Below are positions 1 through 8,603 of a DNA stretch of 64,000 nt, one piece after another. The stretch spans positions 152,717-216,716 of the forward strand of contig JAVBKX010000004.1 in the NCBI GenBank assembly GCA_031553835.1, in the 5' to 3' direction. The translations under genes and the position numbers were made by a program. Numbering within the stretch: position 1 is the first letter of the stretch; every line of letters begins with the position of its first letter. The notes beneath the pieces were generated by a model. That model was given only the letters and a program-made list of their open reading frames with translations. It was not told the origin of the DNA and searched no databases. Source of the stretch: JAVBKX01 sp031553835 (GTDB taxonomy: Bacteria; Bacteroidota; Bacteroidia; Bacteroidales; Azobacteroidaceae).

Positions 1-1199
1 TTAACCCCAATCTGTTGCAACCATGCCATCTCCGTTCTTCTAATTTCCCGGTCAATCATCCTGTCTTTGGGAGTCTGAGGCGCATCGTTCCAACTGCCAT
101 TCGAATTATACCACAATATTAAGCCGACATTTTTCTCTTTGGCATATTCTGCCAGTTCCGCCATTTTCTCTTTTCCGATCTGCGGATCCCAATAATTATC
201 GATCAGGCAATATTCGAAATTTAGAGCGGAAGCCATGTCGATAAATTCTTTCGAAGTCTGATAATTAACCGATTCGTCTTTCAATACCAACCAGCTCCAG
301 GTGGCTCTTCCCGGAGAGTAAGTATATTTGGCTTCATATTTGGGAGTTACTAAATCCTGGGCTAATGTGGATGCGACTATAGGCTGTAAAGTTTCCCCGA
401 CATTGATAGTACGCCAGGGAGTGGTAAACGGCAATTGTACAGAGATCGTAGCCGGATCTGCCGGCACGCTGTGATCTGCATGGGCAAACTCTACCTTATA
501 TAATCCATTCTCCGAATTATCAGCCAAATGTGAAGCTGCATATTTTCCATCCACTCCGGTTTCACTCACCAATAACCAGGCGTCATTTCCAACTTTAAAT
601 AACGCCGGAAAAACCCATCCCTGGCCATAATCGGAAAGTGTTCCTACCGGAATATCCCGTTGATACTGGTCTTCGTAACTGGGATTAGTCCGCGCCCAAA
701 ACGTTTTGGCTTTAGCCAACGGAGAAACAAAAGCGGTAGATGCAGCAGGCAATTTAAATCCGGATGTTTCTTGCAAAATAATATTTCCGCCCGTTCCATG
801 AAGTTGGTAAGCAAATGCAACTCCGTCATTACCTGCTCTAAAGATAATATCCAATTGTTCTCCTGCCTCATTTTTAAATGAGAATAAACGCTCGTTGTAG
901 CTGGCTTTTACCTGGCTCTTTTTTCCAAAAGTCAATGGATAATCACAGACTACTTCTTTTATTTCATCCGAATAACTCCATTTAAGATTGGAAGACAAAT
1001 CGGCTTGTTCTGTCACAATTCCAAGAGGAGAAGGTTCAAGCAATTGTTTTCCATGTAAATGAAGATCATATTTTACTTCCCCATTTTCATTATAAAGATT
1101 AACTACGATCTGTTGATCGGGACTTGTCAGCGACATCTTGTCTTTTGCATTACAAGAAATAAACACAATCAGGCAAAGGAAGAATGCTATTTTTTTCAT
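1..1199 (-). CDS. GH97 family glycoside hydrolase, 5'-portion (C-terminus outside window)
   Basis: Reading leftwards from ATG at 1199 the frame stays open for about 399 codons and runs off the window edge. The N-terminus MKKIAFFLCLIVFISC is a lipoprotein signal with Cys16. Residues ~20-280 look like the GH97 N-terminal beta-sandwich (SPDQQIVVNLY, GNDGVAFAYQ, PFTTPWRTI) and residues ~295 onward start the TIM barrel (SPGRATWSWL, YCLIDNYWD, GLILWYNSNG). Known GH97 enzymes (SusB, BtGH97b) are Ca-dependent exo-alpha-glucosidases or alpha-galactosidases of the periplasm or outer membrane. The catalytic Glu/Asp residues would lie in the missing part, so inverting versus retaining type cannot be told. 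It is divergent from the GH144-like gene at 1436. Family assignment is secure; substrate is open. Confidence 0.88.
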   Translation of the reverse strand, partial: MKKIAFFLCLIVFISCNAKDKMSLTSPDQQIVVNLYNENGEVKYDLHLHGKQLLEPSPLGIVTEQADLSSNLKWSYSDEIKEVVCDYPLTFGKKSQVKASYNERLFSFKNEAGEQLDIIFRAGNDGVAFAYQLHGTGGNIILQETSGFKLPAASTAFVSPLAKAKTFWARTNPSYEDQYQRDIPVGTLSDYGQGWVFPALFKVGNDAWLLVSETGVDGKYAASHLADNSENGLYKVEFAHADHSVPADPATISVQLPFTTPWRTINVGETLQPIVASTLAQDLVTPKYEAKYTYSPGRATWSWLVLKDESVNYQTSKEFIDMASALNFEYCLIDNYWDPQIGKEKMAELAEYAKEKNVGLILWYNSNGSWNDAPQTPKDRMIDREIRRTEMAWLQQIGV

Positions 1200-1226
1200 A
1201 CACAAAGCGATTAGAAATATTCTGGC

Positions 1227-1234
1227 CAAAGATA
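1227..1234 (-). promoter_or_regulatory. -7 promoter box of the GH97 gene
   Basis: On the minus strand this reads TATCTTTG, an exact match to the Bacteroidota sigma-ABfr -7 consensus TAnnTTTG, about 28 bp before the GH97 ATG. No TTTG is found 19-21 nt further upstream; that position is occupied by the palindrome at 1239-1266, suggesting regulated rather than constitutive use. Confidence 0.6.
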
Positions 1235-1238
1235 CATA

Positions 1239-1266
1239 TAATAAGTGTAAGTCATTACACTTATTA
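1239..1266. promoter_or_regulatory. Perfect 12-bp-arm palindrome, candidate operator
   Basis: TAATAAGTGTAA and TTACACTTATTA flank a 4-nt spacer GTCA. The arms are perfect reverse complements. It sits right upstream of the GH97 -7 box, covering where a -33 element should be, in the divergent intergenic region 1200-1435. A dimeric regulator binding here could control one or both flanking genes; no matching regulator gene lies nearby, so this is inference. Confidence 0.5.
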
Positions 1267-1435
1267 ACATGTTATACAACACATAATTGCGAATTTCGGG
1301 ATATGTAGCGGCCGGGCTATTTTTATAAGAAAATGAAATCACAAATCAAGCAAAACACCGGTTATTTTCTCAAAACAAAAAATAGGGTTATGTTGTTTTT
1401 TTATCAATTACAAACTTTTATGTTATTAAATAGTT

Positions 1436-3049
1436 ATGAATCGATTTTATATATCATTGGTTTTGCTTTTATGCAGTATATCAATTATACCGGCAAAAGC
1501 CCAGCAAAGCTATACACCCAACATTGTCAAACCCATTCTTGATGATCAGCAGTATAAAGCTTTCACTTATTTTATCAACTATACAGATCCCGCATCATGC
1601 TTAGCATACGAAGGAGATCAACGTGGCTACAACGTAATCACAATTGGAGGCAGTGGCTTCGGAGTAATGTCTATCATCGTCGGCGTAGAACGGGGTTGGA
1701 TAAGCCGTCGGGACGCTGCATCACGAGTACAAAAAATGGTTCGATTCCTGGCAACTGCTGAACGAGTGCATGGCGTATGGTCTCATTGGGTAAATACAGA
1801 CGGAACCATCGCTTCATTTGGTGAAAGCCAGGTGAAAGCCGGAGATTTGGTTGAAACCTCATTCATGATGGCCGGACTACTTGCTGCCCGGGAATATTTC
1901 GACACCAGCGATCCCATCGAAGTAGAAATCCGGGATAAAGTCAACTTATTTTGGAATGAAATCGACTGGAAATTTTACACTAACAATAAGGATGTCCTTT
2001 ACTGGGCCTTTGACGAAGGCCGTCCAAATGACGGAGATAATCGATGGGTACTTGAACTTCGAGGATGGAATGAAGGCTTGATTACTTACTTATTGGCATT
2101 GGCTGCTCCTCTTGAACACGCCATCCCGGTAAGCGCCTATTCCAACGGATGGCTAAACGGAGAAAATATGTACACACTTACTAATGTCCAATATGGTTAT
2201 CCTTATGCTTTAGACAGAGACAAAGGGGGTCCGTTATTTCTTTCCCAATATTCATTCTTAGGTTTAGATCCTCGCTTGATGCAAGACAATCAGGTTTTTT
2301 ATTGGCAACAACAGGTCGCACATGTGATGATCAACCGAGCTTATTGTCTTAGCGATGCTCCGGCCGCTTTTGCTTATGATGAACAAAACTGGGGTCTTAC
2401 AGCATGTTATGGAGTGGACGACATAAGATCTTACCTGGCGCGACACCCCAATGATGACGATGGCATCATTGCACCTACGGCCGCCGTTAGTTCCATTGCC
2501 TATACACCCTATTATGCATTACAGGTATTATTGAATCTGGCTCAAAATCCATCCATGCAAACAACCTACGGATTAGTAGATGCTTATGCTCCGGCAGACG
2601 GTTTGACAGCAGCAAAAAATCTGGCTATTGATCAAGGCCCAATTGTAGTCATGATAGAAAATTACCGTAGCGGACTTATCTGGAATTTGCTGATGAAAGC
2701 ACCTGAAATACAAAGCGGACTGGCTAAAGCGGGAATAACTGTTCCTACGCTTAATTCCGGATTTCCTCTTGTGATTAAAAACGAACAAACCCATGAATAC
2801 GATATGGTACGTCATCCTGATAAGGATATATATGAATTGCCTTATTATGTACAAAACACCACTCCAGTGTTGTTTAAACTAAAAGATACCGGCAATAATG
2901 TAATCCGGAAGTTTTATTCCTCTCCAACACAGGCAGGAAATAATATTTGCAGCTTTTCCGAAGATTGCAATGTTCTGGCTGGAAACCAATATACAATAGA
3001 AATGTATGCGGATGGCGGCGTTTATACCTTGCCTGTCCATTTAAGATAA
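1436..3049 (+). CDS. Glycoamylase-like / GH144-type glycoside hydrolase (possible endo-beta-1,2-glucanase)
   Basis: A 537-residue exported protein: signal peptide MNRFYISLVLLLCSISIIPAKAQ, then one (alpha/alpha)6-barrel domain of the COG5368/glycoamylase-like family. Recognisable family motifs in order are GGSGFGVMSIIVGVERGW (~70-90), HWVNTDG (~125), GDLVETSFMMAGLLAAREYF (~145), WNEGLITYLLALAAP, KGGPLFLSQYSFLGLDPR (~270), AYDEQNWGLTACYG (~320) and DDGIIAPTAAVSSIAYTP (~345). Characterised relatives in GH144 are endo-beta-1,2-glucanases (Chitinophaga pinensis enzyme), so beta-1,2-glucan is a reasonable guess but not proven. The next gene begins 21 bp downstream, so the two are probably co-transcribed and co-functional. 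No sorting tail is seen here, so it is likely periplasmic or released. Start chosen at the ATG giving the signal peptide. Confidence 0.85.
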   Translation: MNRFYISLVLLLCSISIIPAKAQQSYTPNIVKPILDDQQYKAFTYFINYTDPASCLAYEGDQRGYNVITIGGSGFGVMSIIVGVERGWISRRDAASRVQKMVRFLATAERVHGVWSHWVNTDGTIASFGESQVKAGDLVETSFMMAGLLAAREYFDTSDPIEVEIRDKVNLFWNEIDWKFYTNNKDVLYWAFDEGRPNDGDNRWVLELRGWNEGLITYLLALAAPLEHAIPVSAYSNGWLNGENMYTLTNVQYGYPYALDRDKGGPLFLSQYSFLGLDPRLMQDNQVFYWQQQVAHVMINRAYCLSDAPAAFAYDEQNWGLTACYGVDDIRSYLARHPNDDDGIIAPTAAVSSIAYTPYYALQVLLNLAQNPSMQTTYGLVDAYAPADGLTAAKNLAIDQGPIVVMIENYRSGLIWNLLMKAPEIQSGLAKAGITVPTLNSGFPLVIKNEQTHEYDMVRHPDKDIYELPYYVQNTTPVLFKLKDTGNNVIRKFYSSPTQAGNNICSFSEDCNVLAGNQYTIEMYADGGVYTLPVHLR

Positions 3050-3069
3050 ATTTCATAAAAAAACTCGCA

Positions 3070-4662
3070 ATGAAAAAATTAATTACAATTATATTATTGA
3101 TATCCATGGCTATGGTTTTACTTGCCCAGCCGGTTCAACAGCCGGCTGACGGCAATGTAATTCTTGCAGCGGATAGCGCCATTCCCGGCAATGACATCAA
3201 TCCGGATGCATCGTTCAACAATTCTACTATCAGCAACTGGAAAGAAGGCAGTGTGTCCTGGTCTTTGACGACTACACGAAAATCAACATTCTCTGCAATT
3301 GTTAATTTTGCAGGAGATTGGGATCCGACTGTTTCTTTGACAATTACTGTCAGCTCTTATACCCTGACTCAAGAAGTGACGACGACCGGAGGATGGGGAA
3401 CATACGAAGACCGTACGATCGGTGATTTCGCATTAAACCCCGGAACTTATACGTTGACTCTTCGGGTGAACAATCCGGCTATTAATTTCGACCATATTAC
3501 TTTATCTCGTCATTCAGACAATTTTATGATCAGTACAAATGTCAATAATGCTGATTATGGTTGGATTGCAAAATCTCCAAATAAATCCGCATACGAAAGT
3601 GGCGATATAGTGAATCTGATGGCTGTTCCCATGCCCGGGTACCAATTTGCATCCTGGGAAGATTCGCCTGCTCCAGAAAATCGAACCATCATAGTGGATG
3701 GTCATGCAAGTTACTCTGCAGTCTTCGAAATGGGGGCTGTTTTTCCTGACGGAAATGGCAGGGTTATCTTGCCGGCAAGCGTGGCTCGCTTAAATGAATC
3801 GGGGATCAATTATGATCCGGAAGCCCAATCAATTATTGACTGGCAAACCGGCGCCGCAACATGGAAGTTGGAATTATCTTGCCAGGCCGATTTTATAATC
3901 AAAGGAGAAATTGCAGGAATGGAAACCATTACAACCGGACATTTGAATATTGCGGTTATTCACGATAATATACCACGCAACATACAAGGTCAGTACACGA
4001 CAAGTGGAATTGGCAGCAATCTTTATGTTGATCAAGAGTTAGGTTCCGTTCATCTTGACGGGGGAAATTATTCCGTTGTAATCAACAGGGTTATAGAACC
4101 AGGTATTGACAACGCTATTAATTTGAAAAATATTAAGTTAGAGAATATCGCTACCGACAACAATCAACATTTCCTAACCTTAACGGTCAATAATGCATTA
4201 CAAGGCACAATAAGCATTACTCCTTTCAAAGCATTGTATAATACAGGAGATGCCGTTTCGATCACGGCCACACCGGCGGCCGGTTATGCATTTGTTAATT
4301 GGACTGGCGACATGAATTCAACCAATCGAACAGAAACAGTTACTATGAATACGAATAAAAATATTCAAGCCAATTTTCAATTGGATGACTCAGGAGGTTT
4401 TCATGATAACAAGTTGGAGAATAATATCACTATTTTCCCAAATCCATTTACGAATCAGCTATTTATTACTTCCCCCGATAATACCGGGATTAATACAATT
4501 CGAGTCATGAATGTAAGTGGGATTGTTTGTTTACCAGAATTGAAAGTCAATGCCGTTGCTGCTGATCTAACCAAAGACATAACGCCATTACCGATCGGTA
4601 TGTATATTTTCAGAATTGAAACCGGGACAGGTATCCTTTATCGTCGGGTCATGAAGCAATAG
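3070..4662 (+). CDS. T9SS-exported protein with two carbohydrate-binding-like domains and InlB-type repeats
   Basis: About 530 residues from ATG 3070, which gives the signal peptide MKKLITIILLISMAMVLLAQ; an in-frame upstream start at 2947 would overlap the previous gene and lacks a signal. Two similar beta-sandwich segments resembling CBM6/CBM35 modules start with GNVILAADS (~28) and GRVILPASV (~230). Each is followed by an InlB-type repeat with the typical YxSGDxVxLxAxPxxGYxFxxW pattern (~175-215 and ~395-440). The C-terminal ~75 residues (ITIFPNPF, IRVMNVSGIV, GMYIFRIETG, YRRVMKQ) form a type-A T9SS sorting domain, so the mature protein should be secreted or attached to the surface. No catalytic motif is visible. 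Being 21 bp behind the GH144-like gene, it may tether or present the same glycan. Confidence 0.75.
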   Translation: MKKLITIILLISMAMVLLAQPVQQPADGNVILAADSAIPGNDINPDASFNNSTISNWKEGSVSWSLTTTRKSTFSAIVNFAGDWDPTVSLTITVSSYTLTQEVTTTGGWGTYEDRTIGDFALNPGTYTLTLRVNNPAINFDHITLSRHSDNFMISTNVNNADYGWIAKSPNKSAYESGDIVNLMAVPMPGYQFASWEDSPAPENRTIIVDGHASYSAVFEMGAVFPDGNGRVILPASVARLNESGINYDPEAQSIIDWQTGAATWKLELSCQADFIIKGEIAGMETITTGHLNIAVIHDNIPRNIQGQYTTSGIGSNLYVDQELGSVHLDGGNYSVVINRVIEPGIDNAINLKNIKLENIATDNNQHFLTLTVNNALQGTISITPFKALYNTGDAVSITATPAAGYAFVNWTGDMNSTNRTETVTMNTNKNIQANFQLDDSGGFHDNKLENNITIFPNPFTNQLFITSPDNTGINTIRVMNVSGIVCLPELKVNAVAADLTKDITPLPIGMYIFRIETGTGILYRRVMKQ

Positions 4663-4757
4663 GATATTGAATCCCAGTAAATAGGCAGATGGGATATAAA
4701 ATTGTACAATCTTTTTTTCTTTTATTCAACTTCTATGCTCAAATCTTGATCTTTTAT

Positions 4758-4765
4758 TACTTTTG
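4758..4765 (+). promoter_or_regulatory. -7 promoter box of the terC gene
   Basis: TACTTTTG matches TAnnTTTG exactly, 18 bp before the TerC ATG at 4783. No clear -33 TTTG at the standard spacing. Confidence 0.5.
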
Positions 4766-4782
4766 CAAAAAATTTTTTAGAC

Positions 4783-5631
4783 ATGGAATTTTTAGAAGTT
4801 TTTTTACTACCCGCTGCCTGGTTGGCATTACTGACCTTAACTTTTCTGGAAATAGTGCTGGGCATCGATAATATTGTATTTCTTTCTATTGTCACTTCCA
4901 AATTGCCTGAACAACAACAACCTAAAGCGCGGAAAACCGGATTGTTTTTAGCTATGATTTTCCGCATCGGTTTATTGTTTGGGATTTCTTTGGTAATGAG
5001 TCTTACCAAACCGATTTATACTTTTGCATTGCCATGGATGGAAGGATCTGTTTCGGGGCAAAGTATTATTGTATTTGCCGGAGGATTATTCCTTTTATAT
5101 AAAAGCGTGACCGAAATTCATCATAAGCTGGAAGGAGCCGGCGAAACGCTGAATGCAACCAGCGTCAAAAGCAAATTTACAGCTGCCATTGTACAGATTG
5201 TAGCATTGGACATCGTTTTCTCATTCGACAGTGTATTAACTGCTGTCGGATTAGTGAGTTTCGACGAATTCGGATATGGAGGCGCCATGATGATTATGGT
5301 AAGCGCCGTTGTGATTTCCATTATCATCATGATGTTGTTTGCAGAACCGGTCAGTCATTTTGTCAACACCCACCCCAGTATTCAGATATTGGGATTGGCC
5401 TTTTTAATTTTGATCGGCGTAATGTTAATAACAGAGGCTGCTCATTTATCGCATTTGAAAGTAATGGGTACGGAAGTCGGTTCCATTCCGAAAGGTTACT
5501 TATATTTTGCCATTTTCTTCTCTTTGATGGTTGAATTTATCAATCTGAAAATGTCTAAAAAGCAGTCTAAACCCGTACAATTACATCAATCGGAAATTCT
5601 CGTAGAAAATACAAAGCACAAGAAAAAATGA
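4783..5631 (+). CDS. TerC family integral membrane protein
   Basis: 282 residues, seven to eight predicted membrane segments. It has the family hallmarks FLEIVLGIDNIVF near the N-terminus (~20-33) and DIVFSFDSVLTAVG (~145-158); the paired acidic residues in these helices are the presumed metal-binding sites. Characterised TerC proteins (Alx/MeeF group) export Mn2+ and help load metal into exported enzymes, so a manganese efflux role in the inner membrane is the best guess, though the old tellurite-resistance name persists. Its TGA overlaps the ATG of the EamA gene (ATGA), so the two are translationally coupled. The C-terminus is a short charged cytosolic tail. Confidence 0.9.
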   Translation: MEFLEVFLLPAAWLALLTLTFLEIVLGIDNIVFLSIVTSKLPEQQQPKARKTGLFLAMIFRIGLLFGISLVMSLTKPIYTFALPWMEGSVSGQSIIVFAGGLFLLYKSVTEIHHKLEGAGETLNATSVKSKFTAAIVQIVALDIVFSFDSVLTAVGLVSFDEFGYGGAMMIMVSAVVISIIIMMLFAEPVSHFVNTHPSIQILGLAFLILIGVMLITEAAHLSHLKVMGTEVGSIPKGYLYFAIFFSLMVEFINLKMSKKQSKPVQLHQSEILVENTKHKKK

Positions 5632-6503
5632 ACGTTTCCATTGGTTGGTATCATTTGTCCGCTCTTTTAATTGTCATGATATGGGGTCTGACATTTGTAT
5701 CGACCAAGATCCTGCTTTTTTCGGGATTGGCTCCGGATGACATTTTCTTTTACCGGTTTTTATTGGCTTATATCGGGATTTGGTTTTTCGGAAAAAGCCG
5801 GCTTTTTTCAAAACACTGGAAAGATGAATGTATATTTCTCCTCCTTGGCATTACAGGCGGCTCGTTGTATTTTCTTACGGAAAATTATGCTTTGCATTAT
5901 ACCCAGGCTTCCAATGTCGCTCTGTTAGTCAGTACCGCTCCTTTGATGACAGCTATTTTGTCTCATTTTTTTGTCTCCAATGAAAGGCTAAATCGCAATA
6001 TTATCATCGGATCTTTCATTGCGTTGGGTGGCGTGGCCTTGGTGGTATTTAACGGGCAATACATCCTGGCACTCAATCCCTGGGGCGATTTTCTTAGTCT
6101 ATCGGCAGCTTTATGTTGGGCGTTTTACACTATTTTGCTAAAATCCGTAGAAAAGCGATACACTACATTGTTCATCACCAGAAAAATTTTCTTCTATGGT
6201 TTGTTGACTATTCTTCCTGTATTTTGGTTTAAACCACTGAATATTAACACAGAAATACTTTTTCAGCCTAAAATATGGAGTAATTTATTGTTTCTGGGAA
6301 TCGGAGCCTCTTTGTTATGTTTTTTCTTTTGGAATCTGGCAGTAAAAAAGTTAGGCGCAATTCGTACCACCAATTATGTCTATATTATTCCCCTGATTAC
6401 TTTAGTGGCATCTTCTGTGATTATTCACGAAACCATCACGATGGTGGCGATTATTGGCGCTTTATTGATTTTGGCCGGTATTGTTTTAGCTGAACGGAAA
6501 TGA
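5628..6503 (+). CDS. EamA/DMT superfamily permease
   Basis: 291 residues with ten hydrophobic helices arranged as two EamA repeats (residues ~8-140 and ~152-289). Typical marks are WGLTFVSTKILL in the first helix, NYALHYTQASNVALLVSTAPLMTAIL at the end of repeat one and WNLAVKKLGAIRTTNYVYIIPL in repeat two. Members export amino acids or other small metabolites through the inner membrane, but the substrate cannot be read from the sequence. It overlaps terC by 4 bp and ends just before a large inverted repeat that faces a convergent gene. Confidence 0.85.
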   Translation: MNVSIGWYHLSALLIVMIWGLTFVSTKILLFSGLAPDDIFFYRFLLAYIGIWFFGKSRLFSKHWKDECIFLLLGITGGSLYFLTENYALHYTQASNVALLVSTAPLMTAILSHFFVSNERLNRNIIIGSFIALGGVALVVFNGQYILALNPWGDFLSLSAALCWAFYTILLKSVEKRYTTLFITRKIFFYGLLTILPVFWFKPLNINTEILFQPKIWSNLLFLGIGASLLCFFFWNLAVKKLGAIRTTNYVYIIPLITLVASSVIIHETITMVAIIGALLILAGIVLAERK

Positions 6504-6508
6504 CAAAT

Positions 6509-6621
6509 GTTATGGCACACGGATGACACAGATTGGGCAGATTGTATTTTATTTCTATTTTATTCAACAAGAAAAATATCCGTGATAATCTGCCCAATCT
6601 GTGTCATCCGCGTGCCATAAC
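6509..6621. terminator. 35-bp inverted repeat between convergent genes
   Basis: Arms 6509-6543 and 6587-6621 are reverse complements except for one position (34 of 35), with a 43-nt loop. It lies between the stop codon of the EamA gene and the stop codon of the convergent esterase. It should act as a bidirectional terminator or transcript end-protector. The arm motif (CGGATGACACAGATTGGGC) has the look of a dispersed Bacteroidales repeat rather than an ordinary intrinsic terminator. Confidence 0.7.
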
Positions 6622-6630
6622 GTTTACATC

Positions 6631-8577
6631 TTATTTCGTTCTGAAAGGAGAAGCCGGCAATCCAGCCCCATTATATAAGTTGCATACCGGATTATTGGCC
6701 CATGCGTAGCGCACGGCAACAGGATATGGAACATGAGGCGAACTTACCACAATTTCATTTCCTTCTATTTTAGCATCAGCCCAGTAAAATTTATGATCCG
6801 GCCCGGCAATGGTAAATCCTTTCAACGGCTCGTTATTTTTAGTTTTCAGTCCGCCATCCGTATTTGAGAAGCGAATGCGCATCTGATTTTCTTCAATAGT
6901 ATAGGATTGATAAATCGGACCCGAGTAAGCAATGTTTTGCCCATAAGTTTTAGCACGGGCGGCCAACGCGAGGCGATTTCCTACATCCTGTTTATTTTTC
7001 GGATGAATATCCACTGCGTCTCCAATATCAATGATCACGGCCATTCCTGTATTTTCAAGATTTAATGTTTGTAATTGAGCTTCCCGCAATGCCGCCCAAT
7101 CCGATTCTTCCGGTTCGGTCTGAAGTTTCATAAAATTGGCCAATTGCACAAAATAGAATGGAAAATTGCGATTCCATTGGCTTCTCCAATCCCTTATCAT
7201 TAACGGAAACAATTCACTGTATTGCGCTGCACGATCGGCATTGGATTCGCCCTGATACCAAATAGCGCCTTGAATTGCGTATGGAACCAAAGGATGGATC
7301 ATAGCATTGTAAAGCACTGTAGTCCGGTTGGGATTATTGGGTGATTCAGGCGCTCTTTCAAATTTATTCAAATCGACCGCAAGCTGATATTTCCAATTGC
7401 CCGACAAAGAAATTTGTTCTCCCGGTTTTTCTGATTTCAACGCCAGGTACATTTCTTCCTGTTTTCCATGAAAACCGCCGCCTCCTCCGGTATCCATTAC
7501 TCGAACGGAGATCGTGGCTTTTCCTTTTTTTACCAATTTACCAGGTATTGTATAGACTCTCGGAGTAGAAAATCCATTGGTAGATCCGATTTGCCTGCCA
7601 TTGAAATAAGTAATATCATTATCGTCAATCATGGCGAGGCTTAAAGTCAAATCTTTACCTGCAAAAGTGGCCGGAATGTCCACTGTGTAACGAAACCATA
7701 CGATTCCATCTACATTAGCCATACCTTTGTCTTCCCACAAACCCGGAAGATACATTTTTGTCCAACCGGTATCATTCATATCGGGAGCCGCCCAAACAGC
7801 GACACCATCCTGCAAACCATTGTCGGCCTTTTCTAATTGAACTGTCCAGGCTTGCAACTGTTGCTGATACGTTTTTTCATTCAGATCAGACGCTTGTACT
7901 TTCTTGATTGCATTTCTGAAATCAGGCATATTTTCAAGCGTTTCTGCACTTGTCCAGGCTTCGGCAATCGTTCCTCCCCAAGATGTGTTGATTAAGCCGA
8001 TGGGGATGTTATTCATATTTTGATATAAATTCCGTCCAAAGAAATAAGCTGTAGAAGAAAATTCAGCGATGGTAGCCGGAGAACATACCTGCCATCCACC
8101 TGTAGAAACTTTCAAATCGGATTGAGGCTGTGAAGCGGTTACTTTATCGACTTGCAATAAACGGATATCGGGGAAATTAGCTGCAGCTATTTCCTGTTCA
8201 TAATTAAGAACTTGCCCCCATCCGGCCAATGGCATTTCCATGTTGGATTGTCCTGAACAAATCCAGACTTCTCCGATCATTACATTATTTAATTCCACTT
8301 TCTTTCCGTCGGAAATAGTAATAGTATAAGGGCCTCCTGCAACAGGAGTTTTCAGACTGGTTTTCCAATTGCCATCGGCAGAAGCTGTTACATTATACTT
8401 CTGATTGTTCCAGGAAGTAATAATTTCAACATTTTTTCCCGGAGATGCTTTACCCCAAATCGGAGCATCGGTCTGTTGCTGTAATACCATGTTGCTGGTA
8501 AACATGGGAGGTAATTCCACTTTCGCAAACAGCGAAATGGAAATCATTAATAATAAGGAGAATACAATTGCTTTCAT
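6631..8577 (-). CDS. Sialate O-acetylesterase-like carbohydrate esterase (SASA domain)
   Basis: 648 residues with signal peptide MKAIVFSLLLMISISLFA. The SGNH-type catalytic blocks are all present: CSGQSNM with the nucleophile Ser at ~111, WGGTIAEAW with the oxyanion Gly, WYQGESN (~440) and the Asp-x-x-His block DIGDAVDIHPKN (~545). A galactose-binding/GH2-like sandwich is inserted between the Ser half and the rest (~280-400, YTVDIPATFAGKD to VRVMDTGGGGG), as in Bacteroidales 9-O-acetylesterases. The enzyme should remove acetyl groups from sialic acids or from plant glycans such as xylan in the periplasm; the substrate cannot be separated by motif. It follows the DUF2461 gene by 26 bp and is probably co-transcribed with it. 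Confidence 0.9.
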   Translation of the reverse strand: MKAIVFSLLLMISISLFAKVELPPMFTSNMVLQQQTDAPIWGKASPGKNVEIITSWNNQKYNVTASADGNWKTSLKTPVAGGPYTITISDGKKVELNNVMIGEVWICSGQSNMEMPLAGWGQVLNYEQEIAAANFPDIRLLQVDKVTASQPQSDLKVSTGGWQVCSPATIAEFSSTAYFFGRNLYQNMNNIPIGLINTSWGGTIAEAWTSAETLENMPDFRNAIKKVQASDLNEKTYQQQLQAWTVQLEKADNGLQDGVAVWAAPDMNDTGWTKMYLPGLWEDKGMANVDGIVWFRYTVDIPATFAGKDLTLSLAMIDDNDITYFNGRQIGSTNGFSTPRVYTIPGKLVKKGKATISVRVMDTGGGGGFHGKQEEMYLALKSEKPGEQISLSGNWKYQLAVDLNKFERAPESPNNPNRTTVLYNAMIHPLVPYAIQGAIWYQGESNADRAAQYSELFPLMIRDWRSQWNRNFPFYFVQLANFMKLQTEPEESDWAALREAQLQTLNLENTGMAVIIDIGDAVDIHPKNKQDVGNRLALAARAKTYGQNIAYSGPIYQSYTIEENQMRIRFSNTDGGLKTKNNEPLKGFTIAGPDHKFYWADAKIEGNEIVVSSPHVPYPVAVRYAWANNPVCNLYNGAGLPASPFRTK

Positions 8578-8603
8578 GATTTGATTATTTTAGTTTTTAA
8601 AGA

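Noticed and set aside
2947..3069. In-frame upstream extension of the T9SS binding-protein gene
   Set aside because: It overlaps the GH144-like coding sequence and removes the signal peptide that starts at 3070.
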